Made by a program: the position numbers and the translations under genes. Positions 7,611-16,223 of a stretch of DNA of 64,000 bases are shown here, piece by piece. Position 1 is the first letter of the stretch, and each line of letters starts with the position of its first letter. The DNA is from Sphingomonas sp. Root720 (GTDB taxonomy: Bacteria > Pseudomonadota > Alphaproteobacteria > Sphingomonadales > Sphingomonadaceae), in the NCBI RefSeq assembly GCF_001428605.1, contig NZ_LMID01000011.1, positions 696,704 to 760,703 of the forward strand, read 5' to 3'. Under the pieces are notes generated by a model, which did no database searches, was not told the DNA's origin, and saw nothing but the letters and a program-made list of their open reading frames with translations.

Positions 7611-8504
7611 TCAGTGGCTTGCGATGTGCAGCCCATTGTTCGTCAGCGCGCCGTGCAGGGCATCGGCGAAAGAGGTCGGCGGGCGGCCGAGCAACATGCC
7701 CAGCACCCCCGCATTCCCCACCAGCCCATGGCGATCATAATGGTCGAGCATCGCGCGAAGCTCAGCCGCCTGTGCGCTTCCGAAGCCCAGCCGGTTCGAG
7801 ACGCTGGCGACGATTTCCTCCCGGTTGCCGTTCTCGGCGTAGATCGGTCGACCGATCAGGCGGGACAGGCACGCCGCCATCCCCCGCACGTCCAGCCGAT
7901 CGGGGCCCGCCAGCTCGTAGGTCGCATGGTCGTAACCCGGCTGCGTCAGGATCGTCGCGCTGACCTCCGCCAGATCGCGCAGCGCGACCGGGTTGAACGG
8001 CCGCGTCACGTCGAGGCCGGGCGCCAGCCGGGCGCGGTCCGCATCGAAGAAGGCGAGCACAGTCTCGGCGTACATCGCCGGCTGAATGATCGTCCATGTC
8101 AGGCTCGAATGGCGCAGATGCAGTTCCACCCGCGCCTTGCGCGCATGGTGGGGCATGTCCGGCGTCGCGGCATGAAGCACCGAATGGTAGAGGATGTGCC
8201 GGCACCCGCTCGCCTCCGCCGCGGCGATGACATTCGCTCCGAACGCTTCTTCCCGGCTTTCGAACACCGGCGGGATATAGAGCAGAGCGCCTACCCCCCG
8301 CAGCGCGTCGGACAGCGAAGCCCGATCGTCGAGGTCCGCCACGCGACAGTCGACCGCCTCGGCGAACAGGCCCGCCTGCTCGCGTCGCCGGATCAGCGCG
8401 CGGACCGGAATGCCGCCCCGCCGCTGCAATTCGGCGATCGCGGCGCGACCGGTCTGTCCAGCCGCGCCGATCACCGCGACGGCATCGCCCGCCATCGCCG
8501 CCAT
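7611..8504 (-). CDS. NmrA-like NAD(P)-binding protein / atypical SDR
   Basis: 297 residues starting at ATG 8504, one base after the stop of the upstream metallo-hydrolase gene. A much longer frame upstream (to 8954) is only the shadow of that gene. The N-terminal Rossmann motif is VIGAAGQTGRAAI (GxxGxTG), typical of NmrA/HSCARG and related atypical SDRs, followed by VRALIRRRE and a strand ending in DLDD. The catalytic YxxxK pair is not evident, as expected for NmrA-like proteins, which sense or reduce with NAD(P)H. It could be an oxidoreductase for the pathway or a redox sensor. It is 25 nt from the Rieske gene and co-transcribed with it. Confidence 0.8.
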   Translation of the reverse strand: MAAMAGDAVAVIGAAGQTGRAAIAELQRRGGIPVRALIRRREQAGLFAEAVDCRVADLDDRASLSDALRGVGALLYIPPVFESREEAFGANVIAAAEASGCRHILYHSVLHAATPDMPHHARKARVELHLRHSSLTWTIIQPAMYAETVLAFFDADRARLAPGLDVTRPFNPVALRDLAEVSATILTQPGYDHATYELAGPDRLDVRGMAACLSRLIGRPIYAENGNREEIVASVSNRLGFGSAQAAELRAMLDHYDRHGLVGNAGVLGMLLGRPPTSFADALHGALTNNGLHIASH

Positions 8505-8505
8505 G

Positions 8506-9492
8506 TCAGTGCTTGTGCCCGGACGCGCACAGGCCCTGTTGCCCATAATGGCTGTGGAGCTTCGACATCTTGTCGAACAAGCCGATGATATCGCGCGACG
8601 ATGTGTCGCCGTCGATCTCGCGATAGATGGTATCGACGGTGACGGCGATCCGCTCCGGATCTTCCCAGGCGCCGAATTCGGCCAGCGCGATATCCTGCGC
8701 GGCTTCCCAAGCATCCATGCCTGCGGCGTGCCGCTTGCGCGTCTCGGTCTCGACATAGGCGAGATAGGTGCGCATCGCCCGCACGCCCGCCTTGTCGGTG
8801 ATCGGCCCATGGCCGGGCACGATCGCCTCGACATCCATCGCGAGCATCCGGTCGCACGCCGCGATCCAGTTACGGACGGGCCCCGCCCACATGATCGGGG
8901 TGCCCTCCACGAACAATATGTCGCCGGTGTAGAGTATCCTGTCAGCAGGAACATGGACCAGAAGATCGCCGCCGGTATGCGCGGGGCCGACCTGGATCAG
9001 ATCGACCTGCTTGTCGCCGACCATGATCGTCTTGTCGCCGGTGAACGTCTCATCGGGCAGGCGCAACTTCACGCCCGCGAAATCGAACGGCCCGAAGATC
9101 AGCTGCAGATACTCGCCAAGCGCCCCCATCTGTGGGGCCTGCGCCATGATCGCCGCCAGCATTTCGGGCGGGGCCTCATGCTCCATCTCATGCGCGCCGG
9201 CCTCGGTCGCGATGACTCGCGCATTGGCGACCAGTCGGTTGCCGAAGGTGTGATCGCCATTGGCGTGGGTGTTGACCAATTGGGTGATGTCGCCCGCGCC
9301 CAGCCGGGTCGACGCCTTGATCGCATCGAGCATCTCGGCGGTCAGGCGCTCGTCGAACAGCGTGTCGACGAGCAGCGACTGATCGCCGTCGATGATCAGT
9401 CCGGCATTGCTGTAGCCCCATGTGCCCGATGGCTGGAGATAGGCGAAATGCCCGTTGCCGAGATCGTGCAACCCCTTGGTGAAAGCTGTCAA
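8506..9492 (-). CDS. Metallo-beta-lactamase-fold hydrolase
   Basis: 328 residues with an MBL fold. The metal motif is VNTHANGDHTFGN (His76, Asp80, His81), in which the usual second histidine of HxHxDH is Asn78. Further ligands are in the PAHTGGD region and in PGHGPITD. The HANGDH variant recurs in a subgroup of MBL enzymes near aromatic catabolism genes in actinobacteria and proteobacteria (from memory). It is the first gene of the minus-strand operon, with GAGAGAGGCAAG upstream of ATG 9492. A role as lactonase or thioester/ester hydrolase is likely; the true reaction is unknown. Confidence 0.83.
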   Translation of the reverse strand: MTAFTKGLHDLGNGHFAYLQPSGTWGYSNAGLIIDGDQSLLVDTLFDERLTAEMLDAIKASTRLGAGDITQLVNTHANGDHTFGNRLVANARVIATEAGAHEMEHEAPPEMLAAIMAQAPQMGALGEYLQLIFGPFDFAGVKLRLPDETFTGDKTIMVGDKQVDLIQVGPAHTGGDLLVHVPADRILYTGDILFVEGTPIMWAGPVRNWIAACDRMLAMDVEAIVPGHGPITDKAGVRAMRTYLAYVETETRKRHAAGMDAWEAAQDIALAEFGAWEDPERIAVTVDTIYREIDGDTSSRDIIGLFDKMSKLHSHYGQQGLCASGHKH

Positions 9493-9762
9493 AACACTTG
9501 CCTCTCTCTAAAGCGCCGGCCCGTTGTCCGACTTATACAATTGTCCAATACATCAATTTGCGACACAGACCGACGAAATGTCCATTTTTCTGGAGAATTC
9601 TCGAATTTCTGCAAAATGACGTCACGATCTTGTGGCATGCCGCTTTGATTCTCGCAACTCTATATAGACAATCGTACATCAAGGAGATAGAGAATCGTCG
9701 TGCACCAAGGCGTCGTCGCCCCACAGCGGACGAAAGCCGACATGGGCATGAGGAGGGGAAAA
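9493..9762. promoter_or_regulatory. Divergent promoter region between the Rieske operon and TonB receptor 1
   Basis: A 270-base AT-richer gap with several symmetric elements: TATACAATTGTCC (9534-9546), the palindrome GAGAATTCTC (9593-9602), the palindrome TGACGTCA (9617-9624) and GACAATCGTACA (9667-9678). The first, read on the minus strand (GGACAATTGTATA), resembles the last (GACAATCGTACA), so a regulator may bind both sides. The neighbouring TetR gene at 13095 carries a similar AGACAGTCG box in its own leader. The AGGAGG at 9751 sets the receptor start. No experimental evidence exists in the sequence. Confidence 0.45.
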
Positions 9763-11964
9763 ATGATGAAGTTCCTGATGTCGTCCTTGATGGCGACCAC
9801 CGCGATGATCAGCGCACCGGCTACCGCCCAGCAGACGGTCCCGGCCGAAGCCGGCGCATCGGCACCTGCCGACGACTCGGCTATCGCCGACATCGTGGTG
9901 ACCGCGCAGAAGCGGTCGGAAAGCGTCCAAAACGTCGCGCTGTCGATCGCGGCGCTGTCGGGCGAAAGATTGAACGACCGACATATCGACGGCGTCGCGG
10001 GGCTGGCGACGTCGGTCCCCAACATGAACTTCGGCACCTATGGCGGCGCCGCGCGCATCTCGATCCGCGGCATCGGCTTCGACACCATCAACCCCGGCGG
10101 CGAAGGGCGCGTCGCCTATCATCTCGACGGCGTCTATGTCTCGCGGCCGGGCGCTACTTTCGGCACCTTCTTCGACATCGATCGCGTCGAAGTGCTGCGC
10201 GGACCACAGGGCACGCTTTATGGCCGCAACGCCACGGGCGGCTCGATCAACGTCGTCACCCGGCGGCCGACCGATACGTTCGAAGGCTATGTCCGCGCCG
10301 GATATGGCAATTACAGCGACATCACCACCGAAGGCGCGATCGGCGGACCATTGAGCGACGCAATCGGATTTCGCATCGCCTTCTCGACCCAGGATCGCGA
10401 CGGCTATGGCAAGAACATCGTCACCGGCACCGACATCGACGACGCCAAGCATCGCGCCGCCCGCGCCACGCTGTCCTTCAAACTGGGCGAGGTCGGCACG
10501 TTCGACCTAAGCGGCGATTATTATCACGAGAACGACCGCAACTACGGCAATCATTATCTGGGCCAGGCCAATCCGTTCATCACCCCGACGGGTTTGTTGT
10601 TCGGCGGCTTCATTCCCGCCCGCCGGCGGGACATCGCGAATAATTTCGATCCGTCGAACAACCGTACGTCCTGGGGCGTGGCGGGGCGCGCGGAATTCGA
10701 TCTGGGCGCGGCGACGCTGCGATCGATCACCGCCTATCGCCATAGCAAATATACTGTCCGCACCGATCTGGACGTGACCAGCGCGCCGTTGAGCGACTTT
10801 TCCTTCTTCGAACATGGCCGGCAGATCAGCCAGGAGCTTCAGTTGTCGGGCGACAGCGGTTCGCTCAAATATATCGTCGGCGGCTATTATTTCGACGAGA
10901 AGGTGTTCGGCGGCTCGGCGATCCCCCTCGACGCCGCTATCGTCGGCCTGCCAGCCGGCACCGTTCAAGGCTATCGGGTCGAAGGCGATTTCCGCACCAA
11001 AGCCGTGGCCGGTTTCGGCCAGGTCGATTATGCTGTCGCCGAATGGCTGACCGCTACGTTGGGCATGCGGTACAGCTGGGAACGGCACAGCATCGACGAC
11101 TTCCTGCAGTTTGATCTGTTCCGGCCTTATCCGCCGCGCCTGCCCAACCTGCCGCTGTTCACGCGCTCGGCCTCTCGCTCCGAAAATGCCTTCACGCCGA
11201 AGGCGGCGCTCGAATTCCGCCCGCGCGACAAGCTGCTCTTCTATGTGTCCGCCTCAAAGGGTTTCAAGAGCGGTGGCTATAATGCCGGCGACGCGAACAA
11301 CGGCTTCGCACCTGAAAAGCTGTGGGCTTATGAGGCGGGCATGAAGGGGACGTTCGCCGATGGCCGCGTCCGTCTCAACTTCGCCGGCTTCTATTACGAC
11401 TATCGCAACCTGCAGGTTTCCAAGGTCGTCTTCGCCAACGTCCTGATCGAAAATGCCGCATCCTCGACGATCTATGGCGCTGAGGCCGAATTGACCGTCG
11501 TGCCGGTCGAGGGGCTGCAGTTCGAGGTCGCGCCGGCCTGGCTCCACTCGCGATACAAGAATTTCCAGTCCGCCAATCCCGCCGATCCGGGCAATTCAAC
11601 GCCCGTGGTGCTCGACGGCAAGCAGTTGACCCAGGCGCCGGAAATCTCGCTGAACATGGCTGTGCAATATAGCCATCGCATGGGCGAGGGTAAGGTCACG
11701 TTGCGCGGCGAAATGGCGTTCCAGGATCGCATTTGGTTCACGCCGTTCAACGAGAAACCCGCATCGCGCGTACCCAACACGAAGCTCAACGCTTTCCTCA
11801 ATTATCGGTGGCGCAATTTCGATCTGTCGATCTACGGCCGCAACCTGACCGACAAGACCACGATCGCCAACGGCCTCGTCAGTTCGGTGACGGTGGGCCT
11901 GCCGATCACCGGCACGCTCGATGCCCCTCGCACCTACGGCATCCAGCTCGGCTATCGCTTCTGA
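9763..11964 (+). CDS. TonB-dependent outer-membrane receptor 1
   Basis: 733 residues starting at ATG 9763, six bases after AGGAGG; the frame is open further upstream but that part is leader DNA. A signal peptide (MMKFLMSSLMATTAMISAPA, cut near TAQQ) precedes a TonB-box-like DIVVTAQKR, the plug domain (ISIRGIGFD, VEVLRGPQGTLYGRNATGG) and a 22-strand barrel ending in the terminal aromatic FxLGYRF. Such receptors take up large or hydrophobic substrates using energy from TonB-ExbBD. It lies divergent to the Rieske operon and upstream of an FAH hydrolase and TetR gene, so it probably imports the substrate of that pathway. A terminator follows at 11984. Confidence 0.93.
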   Translation: MMKFLMSSLMATTAMISAPATAQQTVPAEAGASAPADDSAIADIVVTAQKRSESVQNVALSIAALSGERLNDRHIDGVAGLATSVPNMNFGTYGGAARISIRGIGFDTINPGGEGRVAYHLDGVYVSRPGATFGTFFDIDRVEVLRGPQGTLYGRNATGGSINVVTRRPTDTFEGYVRAGYGNYSDITTEGAIGGPLSDAIGFRIAFSTQDRDGYGKNIVTGTDIDDAKHRAARATLSFKLGEVGTFDLSGDYYHENDRNYGNHYLGQANPFITPTGLLFGGFIPARRRDIANNFDPSNNRTSWGVAGRAEFDLGAATLRSITAYRHSKYTVRTDLDVTSAPLSDFSFFEHGRQISQELQLSGDSGSLKYIVGGYYFDEKVFGGSAIPLDAAIVGLPAGTVQGYRVEGDFRTKAVAGFGQVDYAVAEWLTATLGMRYSWERHSIDDFLQFDLFRPYPPRLPNLPLFTRSASRSENAFTPKAALEFRPRDKLLFYVSASKGFKSGGYNAGDANNGFAPEKLWAYEAGMKGTFADGRVRLNFAGFYYDYRNLQVSKVVFANVLIENAASSTIYGAEAELTVVPVEGLQFEVAPAWLHSRYKNFQSANPADPGNSTPVVLDGKQLTQAPEISLNMAVQYSHRMGEGKVTLRGEMAFQDRIWFTPFNEKPASRVPNTKLNAFLNYRWRNFDLSIYGRNLTDKTTIANGLVSSVTVGLPITGTLDAPRTYGIQLGYRF

Positions 11965-11983
11965 CCGCGACCATGACGACACC

Positions 11984-12012
11984 GGGCCGCTCACGGGCGG
12001 CCCCGCCTTTTT
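11984..12012 (+). terminator. Rho-independent terminator after TonB receptor 1
   Basis: Inverted repeat GGGCCGC (11984-11990) / GCGGCCC (11997-12003) with a 6-nt loop, followed after CGCC by five T residues. It lies between the receptor stop (11964) and the FAH gene start (12027). It could reduce read-through into the enzyme gene, giving more receptor than enzyme. Confidence 0.75.
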
Positions 12013-12026
12013 GAGGGCATACCGAC

Positions 12027-13016
12027 ATGCGCCTGATCACCTATATCGACGACGGCCGCCAGCGCCTCGGCTCATGGATCGACCAGGATCGAAAGATCGT
12101 CGATCTGGACATCGCGTCGCGCCTCCACGGCATTTCCGATCCGTCGCCCTTCGCCTCGATGCTCGCCCTCATCGGAGCGGGCGATGCCGCCTGGGATCGG
12201 GCACGCCTGCTTACGGCATCGCCGCCCGACGACGCCTTGCGCGACAGCGCGGCGCATCGGCTCTGCGCGCCGCTGCCCCGCCCCACCCAGGTCCGCGACT
12301 TCCTCTGTTTCGAGAAGCATCTCGTCGGCGCGTTCAAGGGTATGGCGAAGGTGGTCGCCCGACGATCCGATGATCCCGAGGCGCGGCTCCGCGAGATCGA
12401 TGCGCGCGGCGACTGGCCCGTGCCGCCTATCTGGTACAGGCAGCCGGTCTATTATGCCGCCAACCGGTTGGCGATCGCCGCGCCCGACGAGGATGTCGTC
12501 CGCCCGGCCTATTGCGAACTGTTCGACTATGAACTCGAATTCGCCGCCGTGATCGGGCGTGGCGGCAAGGATATCGCCCGCGATCGGGCTCGCGCGCACA
12601 TCTTCGGCTACACCATCTACAATGACTGGTCCGCCCGCGACGAGCAGGGCGAGGTAATGCCAGGCATGCTCGGCCCCGGAAAGGGCAAGGATTTCGATCA
12701 GGGCCTCACCCTCGGCCCCTGCATCGTCACCGCGGACGAGATCGACGACCCCTATGCGCTCACCATGAAGGCGCGCGTCAACGGCGAACAATGGTCGTTC
12801 GGCAATTCGGGGGAGATGCATCACCTGTTCGAGGATTGCATCGCCGACGTAACCCGTTCGCAGACCCTCTTTCCCGGCGAGGTGCTCGGATCGGGCACGG
12901 TGGGCAGCGGCTGCGGGCTGGAACAGGATCTCTTCCTGAAGGATGGCGATCTGGTCGAACTGGAGGTCTCTGGAATCGGCGTGCTGCGCAATCGGGTCGT
13001 GTCGCCGGGCAGTTGA
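12027..13016 (+). CDS. Fumarylacetoacetate hydrolase (FAH) family protein
   Basis: 329 residues. FAH-family features are the acidic metal site in CELFDYELEFAAVIG (E-x-E pattern), NDWSARDEQ, the GPCIVTADEI strand and VNGEQWS, followed by a GSGTVGSGCG loop. FAH-family enzymes hydrolyse C-C bonds in diketo acids (fumarylpyruvate, acylpyruvates) or act as hydratases or decarboxylases in meta-cleavage routes. Sequence alone does not tell which. It starts 15 nt after a terminator behind TonB receptor 1 and precedes a TetR regulator, so it is likely part of the ring-degradation pathway with the divergent Rieske oxygenase. Confidence 0.88.
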   Translation: MRLITYIDDGRQRLGSWIDQDRKIVDLDIASRLHGISDPSPFASMLALIGAGDAAWDRARLLTASPPDDALRDSAAHRLCAPLPRPTQVRDFLCFEKHLVGAFKGMAKVVARRSDDPEARLREIDARGDWPVPPIWYRQPVYYAANRLAIAAPDEDVVRPAYCELFDYELEFAAVIGRGGKDIARDRARAHIFGYTIYNDWSARDEQGEVMPGMLGPGKGKDFDQGLTLGPCIVTADEIDDPYALTMKARVNGEQWSFGNSGEMHHLFEDCIADVTRSQTLFPGEVLGSGTVGSGCGLEQDLFLKDGDLVELEVSGIGVLRNRVVSPGS

Positions 13017-13061
13017 TCACCATCGTGCGATTGGGCTTGGTGCTGATCGGGCCGTGACCTA

Positions 13062-13076
13062 GACAGTCGCCCTGTC
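13062..13076. promoter_or_regulatory. Inverted repeat in the tetR leader (candidate autoregulatory operator)
   Basis: GACAG-TCGCC-CTGTC, a perfect 5-bp inverted repeat with 5-nt spacer, 18 nt before the TetR start. It is preceded by TA, giving TAGACAGTCG, nearly the same as TAGACAATCG at 9665-9674 before TonB receptor 1. This fits one TetR protein controlling both. Confidence 0.4.
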
Positions 13077-13094
13077 GACAAGCGTTGGAATGTT

Positions 13095-13739
13095 ATGCCG
13101 CCATCGGAAACGAACAGGGATGAACCCACCCCGCGCGATCGGATCATCCTCGCGGCGGAACGGCTGTTCGCCGCCAAGGGTCTGCATGGCGCCGGGCTTC
13201 GCGAAATCGCGCGCGAGGCGGCCGTCAACGTCAACCTGATCGGCTATCATTTCAACACCAAGGAAGAACTGTACGTCGAGGTGCACCATGTCCGCGCGAT
13301 ACAGTTCAACAGCCGGCGCGAGATCCTTCTCGAAGAGCTGCATCAACGCTATCCGTCGGGCGTTCCCCCGGTCGCGGGGGTTATTCGTGCCTTCATCCGT
13401 CCCTTCTTCGAACTGAAGGCGGAGAATCCTGAAGTCTGGACCAATTTTATCCGCGCCTACATGCGCGAGACGGGGACGGAAATCTGGCGCGTCGTCAACG
13501 AAAAGTCGCTTGCTGTGGTCATGCGCCGCTTCGCCGACGTCCTCCAGCGCTCGCTGCCTGCGGCGCAGAGGAGCGACATCGTCTTCGTCCTAGGTATGGC
13601 GATCCACAGCGCCGTCATGGCCGCCGATCCCGACGAAGCCGCCATCGTCGGCAAGGGCCTCGCAAGCGATCTGTCGCCCGATCATCTCGAAGAACGCCTG
13701 GTCCGATCCTTGACGGCGGCGGCGCTACAATTCTCATGA
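13095..13739 (+). CDS. TetR family transcriptional regulator
   Basis: 214 residues. The N-terminal helix-turn-helix is clear: RDRIILAAERLFAAKGLHGAGLREIAREAAVNVNLIGYHFNTKEELY is the TetR pattern with the GYHF recognition-helix end (residues about 14-60, quoted here only as landmarks RLFAAKG, LREIAREA and YHFNTKEEL). The C-terminal ligand domain resembles the YbiH/CecR-type domain with R-PFFEL and an FxRAYMRE segment. It is the last gene after TonB receptor 1 and FAH and probably represses this locus until a pathway compound or CoA ester binds. A palindrome in its leader supports autoregulation. Confidence 0.88.
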   Translation: MPPSETNRDEPTPRDRIILAAERLFAAKGLHGAGLREIAREAAVNVNLIGYHFNTKEELYVEVHHVRAIQFNSRREILLEELHQRYPSGVPPVAGVIRAFIRPFFELKAENPEVWTNFIRAYMRETGTEIWRVVNEKSLAVVMRRFADVLQRSLPAAQRSDIVFVLGMAIHSAVMAADPDEAAIVGKGLASDLSPDHLEERLVRSLTAAALQFS

Positions 13740-13865
13740 CCGTAGCTCTCGATAATCCGAAGTAGGCGGGGCCGAAGCTCATTGATGCAATAGCACCTTT
13801 TCTGCATGCGATGCCGTCGCTCATTGCAAAGCATCATTGAGAAGCAAGATCGGCCTTGGGGGACT

Positions 13866-14276
13866 TTAACTTGACCCGGTATGGCACGTCCGCTCTCGGG
13901 TACCGCAGCTCGCCCACGAACGACCGGAAGGAGGGCGCATAGCCGACCGGCTGGTTTGCGCGACCCGGGCGAAGTCGGCGAGGCTGCGGGTCAGCCGGTC
14001 GATCTTGTAGACGACGATGCAGTCGACCTTGTCCGCCCTAATGTCGTCAAGCAGTTGCCGAAGGGCAGGGCGGTCCATGTTGCCGCCGGATAGACCGCCA
14101 TCGTCATAGGGGGTGAGCACGAGCTTCCAGCCCTCATGGCGCTGGCTGGCGATGTATGCTTCACAAGCTTCGCGCTGCGCATCGAGGCTGTTGAACTCCT
14201 GCTCCAGGCCTTTCTCGTCGGATTTGCGCGTGTAGACCGCGCAGCGGATCCCTTTGCTGTCACTAGGCCGGCGCAT
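13866..14276 (-). pseudogene. Serine recombinase (resolvase/invertase family), truncated
   Basis: The frame starts at ATG 14276. It shows the N-terminal resolvase domain: [20 protein letters not shown] with the catalytic serine region, [19 protein letters not shown], and [18 protein letters not shown]. Homology stops abruptly after DFARV, and the last ~35 residues are unrelated. Full large serine recombinases of this kind have 500 or more residues, so the rest of the catalytic domain and all DNA-binding domains are missing. It overlaps the upstream DUF2924 gene by 14 nt on the same strand, the standard order DUF3489-DUF2924-recombinase seen in many alphaproteobacteria. It is a dead end of a mobile module. 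Confidence 0.85.
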
Positions 14277-14708
14277 CGGATTTCTCCTTCAGGCCGAAAA
14301 AGCGCGGACCGGACCATGCGGCCCCGGTGATCTCGCGGGCGATGGGCGTGAGCGAGCGGTAATGGCGGTCTGAAACTGGAAGCCGTCGTCGAGCACCAGA
14401 ATATGATAGATTGTGCCATGCCATTGCCGAACGAGCTTCGTGCTCGGTTTCAGGATCGGCCCCCTGCCGAGATCGATATCGCCGGTCTCAAGGAGTTGTT
14501 TGGCGAGGCGTTTCAGCTCACGATTAATGGCGGGCGCAAGCCCGCCGCTAAGCCTCTCCTGCATCTTCCAGGCAATCGCCCGGCTTGCGAGATCGCGGCC
14601 CAGGCCAAGCGGCATGAGCCGCCCCCTATGATATTTCCGCCATTCGGTGCGGCGCTGGGCCGGGGACAACGTCGCAAGCCCACCTAGCTGATCTTCCAGG
14701 CTCGCCAT
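14263..14708 (-). pseudogene. DUF2924 family protein, frameshifted (copy 1)
   Basis: Starts at ATG 14708, overlapping the stop of the preceding DUF3489 frame by one base (TGATG). It reads normally as LSPAQRRTEWRKYHRG, LMPLGLGRDLASRAIAWKMQE, INRELKRLAKQL and KPSTKLVRQWHG up to LDDGFQF. From about 14370 the correct continuation ([29 protein letters not shown]) lies in another frame, consistent with loss of one base. The correct frame ends at TAG 14263-14265, inside the recombinase start. DUF2924 proteins have no known function and travel with phage-like recombinases. This copy is inactivated. Confidence 0.8.
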
Positions 14709-14998
14709 CAATTGGCCAGCCGATATGAAGTTTCACCCGTACGGCGCGTTTCCTTAAGCAGCTCTCGCTTCTTTCGGACGCCCGACAGAAATGCGCGTGC
14801 GCTATGCGGCTGCCAGTGGGTCGCCTCCATGATTTCAGCGAGAGAGGCCGCGCGATTGCGGGAGAGCAGCTTCGTAACCGTGGCGGCCTTCGATAGCCGG
14901 GCGGCGGTGTCTCGAACAAACCCGTCAGAAACACCATATGGTGGTCCTGACTCGCTGGCAAGGGTGGTCTTCCGCAGACCGTACTGCGGCCGAAACGA
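14708..14998 (-). pseudogene. DUF3489 family protein (copy 1), start lost
   Basis: The reverse-strand frame ending at TGA 14710-14708 reads KAATVTKLLSRNRAASLAEI, MEATHWQPHSARAFLSG and VRKKRELLKETRRTG to the end, nearly identical to the protein at 39974-40219. This is a short winged-helix-like DUF3489 domain of unknown function. Upstream of about 14900 the similarity fades, and no ATG or GTG is present before the in-frame stop near 15002, so the start codon region has been lost. It is the first member of the DUF3489-DUF2924-recombinase module. Confidence 0.7.
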
Positions 14999-15206
14999 CG
15001 CTCATAATGGATTTGGGTCGCACCGCTTTTTAGCCCCCGGCATGCCGGTGCGATCTGGATGACAGTGTTTTCCGAAAGAGCCGCGCTGATTTGGGTGCAT
15101 GGACATTTAATTACCAGACTATGCCGCTATGCCTCATCTCGACGGCGGCTACACCGGATGCTACGATTGACTGGCCAAGAGGAGCGGAGATCCAGGAGAT
15201 CCGGGG

Positions 15207-16106
15207 GTGAATTTCGACTGGAACGACCTGCGCTTCTTCCTGAATCTCGTTCGAACGAACAGCTATCAGGGCGCGGCCCGTCGTCTGCGGGTTGATCACA
15301 CGACGGTCAGACGCAGGATCACCTCGCTAGAGGATGCGCTCCAGGCCAGGTTATTCAGCACCCGCGAGCAACCGCTGGAACTGACGGCGGCGGGCGAGCA
15401 GATGCTGCGCTATGCCGAGTCGATCGAGGCTCTGACCCAGCAAGCGACCGAAAGCCTGAACGGCGCCAACAATGAACTGATCGGCACTGTGCGCATCGGC
15501 GTGCTCGACGGCTTCGGCACCTGCTTCCTGACCCCGCGGCTGAAGCCGCTGCTTGACAAGCATCCGCAGCTGAAGATCGAACTGGTCGTGCTATCGCGGC
15601 TGTTCAACCTGTCGAACCGCGAGGCCGACATCGCGATCGCCCCGGCGCCGGCCGAGCAGCGCCGCCTGATTGTCCGCAAACTGACGGACTCGCGTCTCTT
15701 CCTCTCGGCGTCGGATGATTATCTGGCCGAGCATCCCATCGAGAAGCTGGAGGATATCTCCTCGCACCGGATCGTGACCTACCTGCCCGAACTCGTCTTC
15801 TCGCCGGAGATGGACTATCTGAACTTCATCGATCCGCCGGTCAGCCGCACCTTCGAGGCGACCAACGTGATCGCGCAGCTGGAGGCCGTCGCGGGCGGGA
15901 TCGGGATCGGCCTGCTCCCCTATTTCATGACGGCGCGCTATCCGAATGTGCGCCGGGTGCTGCCCGATCGTTTCTCGCTCGACCGCGAATATTGGCTGGT
16001 TGCGCATCCCGACACGATCAACATCGCGCGAATCCGCACGGTCATCGACTATCTCGTCGCGATCGTGAAGGCGGACCACAAGCTTTTCACCGGCGAGCTG
16101 GACTGA
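15207..16106 (+). CDS. LysR family transcriptional regulator 1
   Basis: 299 residues from GTG 15207, preceded by GGAGAT and GGGGG; the opening NFDWNDLRFFLNLVRTNS is the usual start of this LysR subgroup. The winged HTH covers residues 5-64 (GAARRLRVDHTTVRRRITSLE), with the LysR effector domain after residue 90. It is related to LysR 2 at 18209-19117. It is transcribed toward the P450 gene, with a 17-bp palindrome at 16134 in between. Most LysR proteins activate catabolic genes on binding a pathway compound; which of the two LysR proteins uses the shared operator is unknown. Confidence 0.9.
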   Translation: MNFDWNDLRFFLNLVRTNSYQGAARRLRVDHTTVRRRITSLEDALQARLFSTREQPLELTAAGEQMLRYAESIEALTQQATESLNGANNELIGTVRIGVLDGFGTCFLTPRLKPLLDKHPQLKIELVVLSRLFNLSNREADIAIAPAPAEQRRLIVRKLTDSRLFLSASDDYLAEHPIEKLEDISSHRIVTYLPELVFSPEMDYLNFIDPPVSRTFEATNVIAQLEAVAGGIGIGLLPYFMTARYPNVRRVLPDRFSLDREYWLVAHPDTINIARIRTVIDYLVAIVKADHKLFTGELD

Positions 16107-16133
16107 GTTCGGCCGCATCGATCCCGACGCATT

Positions 16134-16150
16134 TGCAAAGGGGCTTGGCA
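16134..16150. promoter_or_regulatory. LysR-type operator candidate, site A (before P450 1)
   Basis: TGCAAAGGGGCTTGGCA, an imperfect palindrome of the T-N11-A type, 73 nt upstream of the P450 ATG at 16224. It matches 14 of 17 positions with the site at 25551 before the second P450. See the regulon finding for the other five sites. Confidence 0.55.
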
Positions 16151-16223
16151 TTTTTGAACGTTGCGGCTGTCGGGCGGCTCGCCCTAGCCTGCGATCCAGA
16201 TAGAAGATTGGACGAGGATCGCC

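Noticed and set aside
6450-8588. A 712-residue open frame on the plus strand opposite the Rieske and NmrA genes
   Set aside because: It is antisense to well-supported genes with clear motifs. Long antisense frames are expected at this GC content, and its composition (His, Arg, Asp rich, no domain) is that of a shadow.
12041-12824. Minus-strand frames opposite the first FAH gene
   Set aside because: Shadows; the plus-strand protein has complete FAH motifs and a good context.
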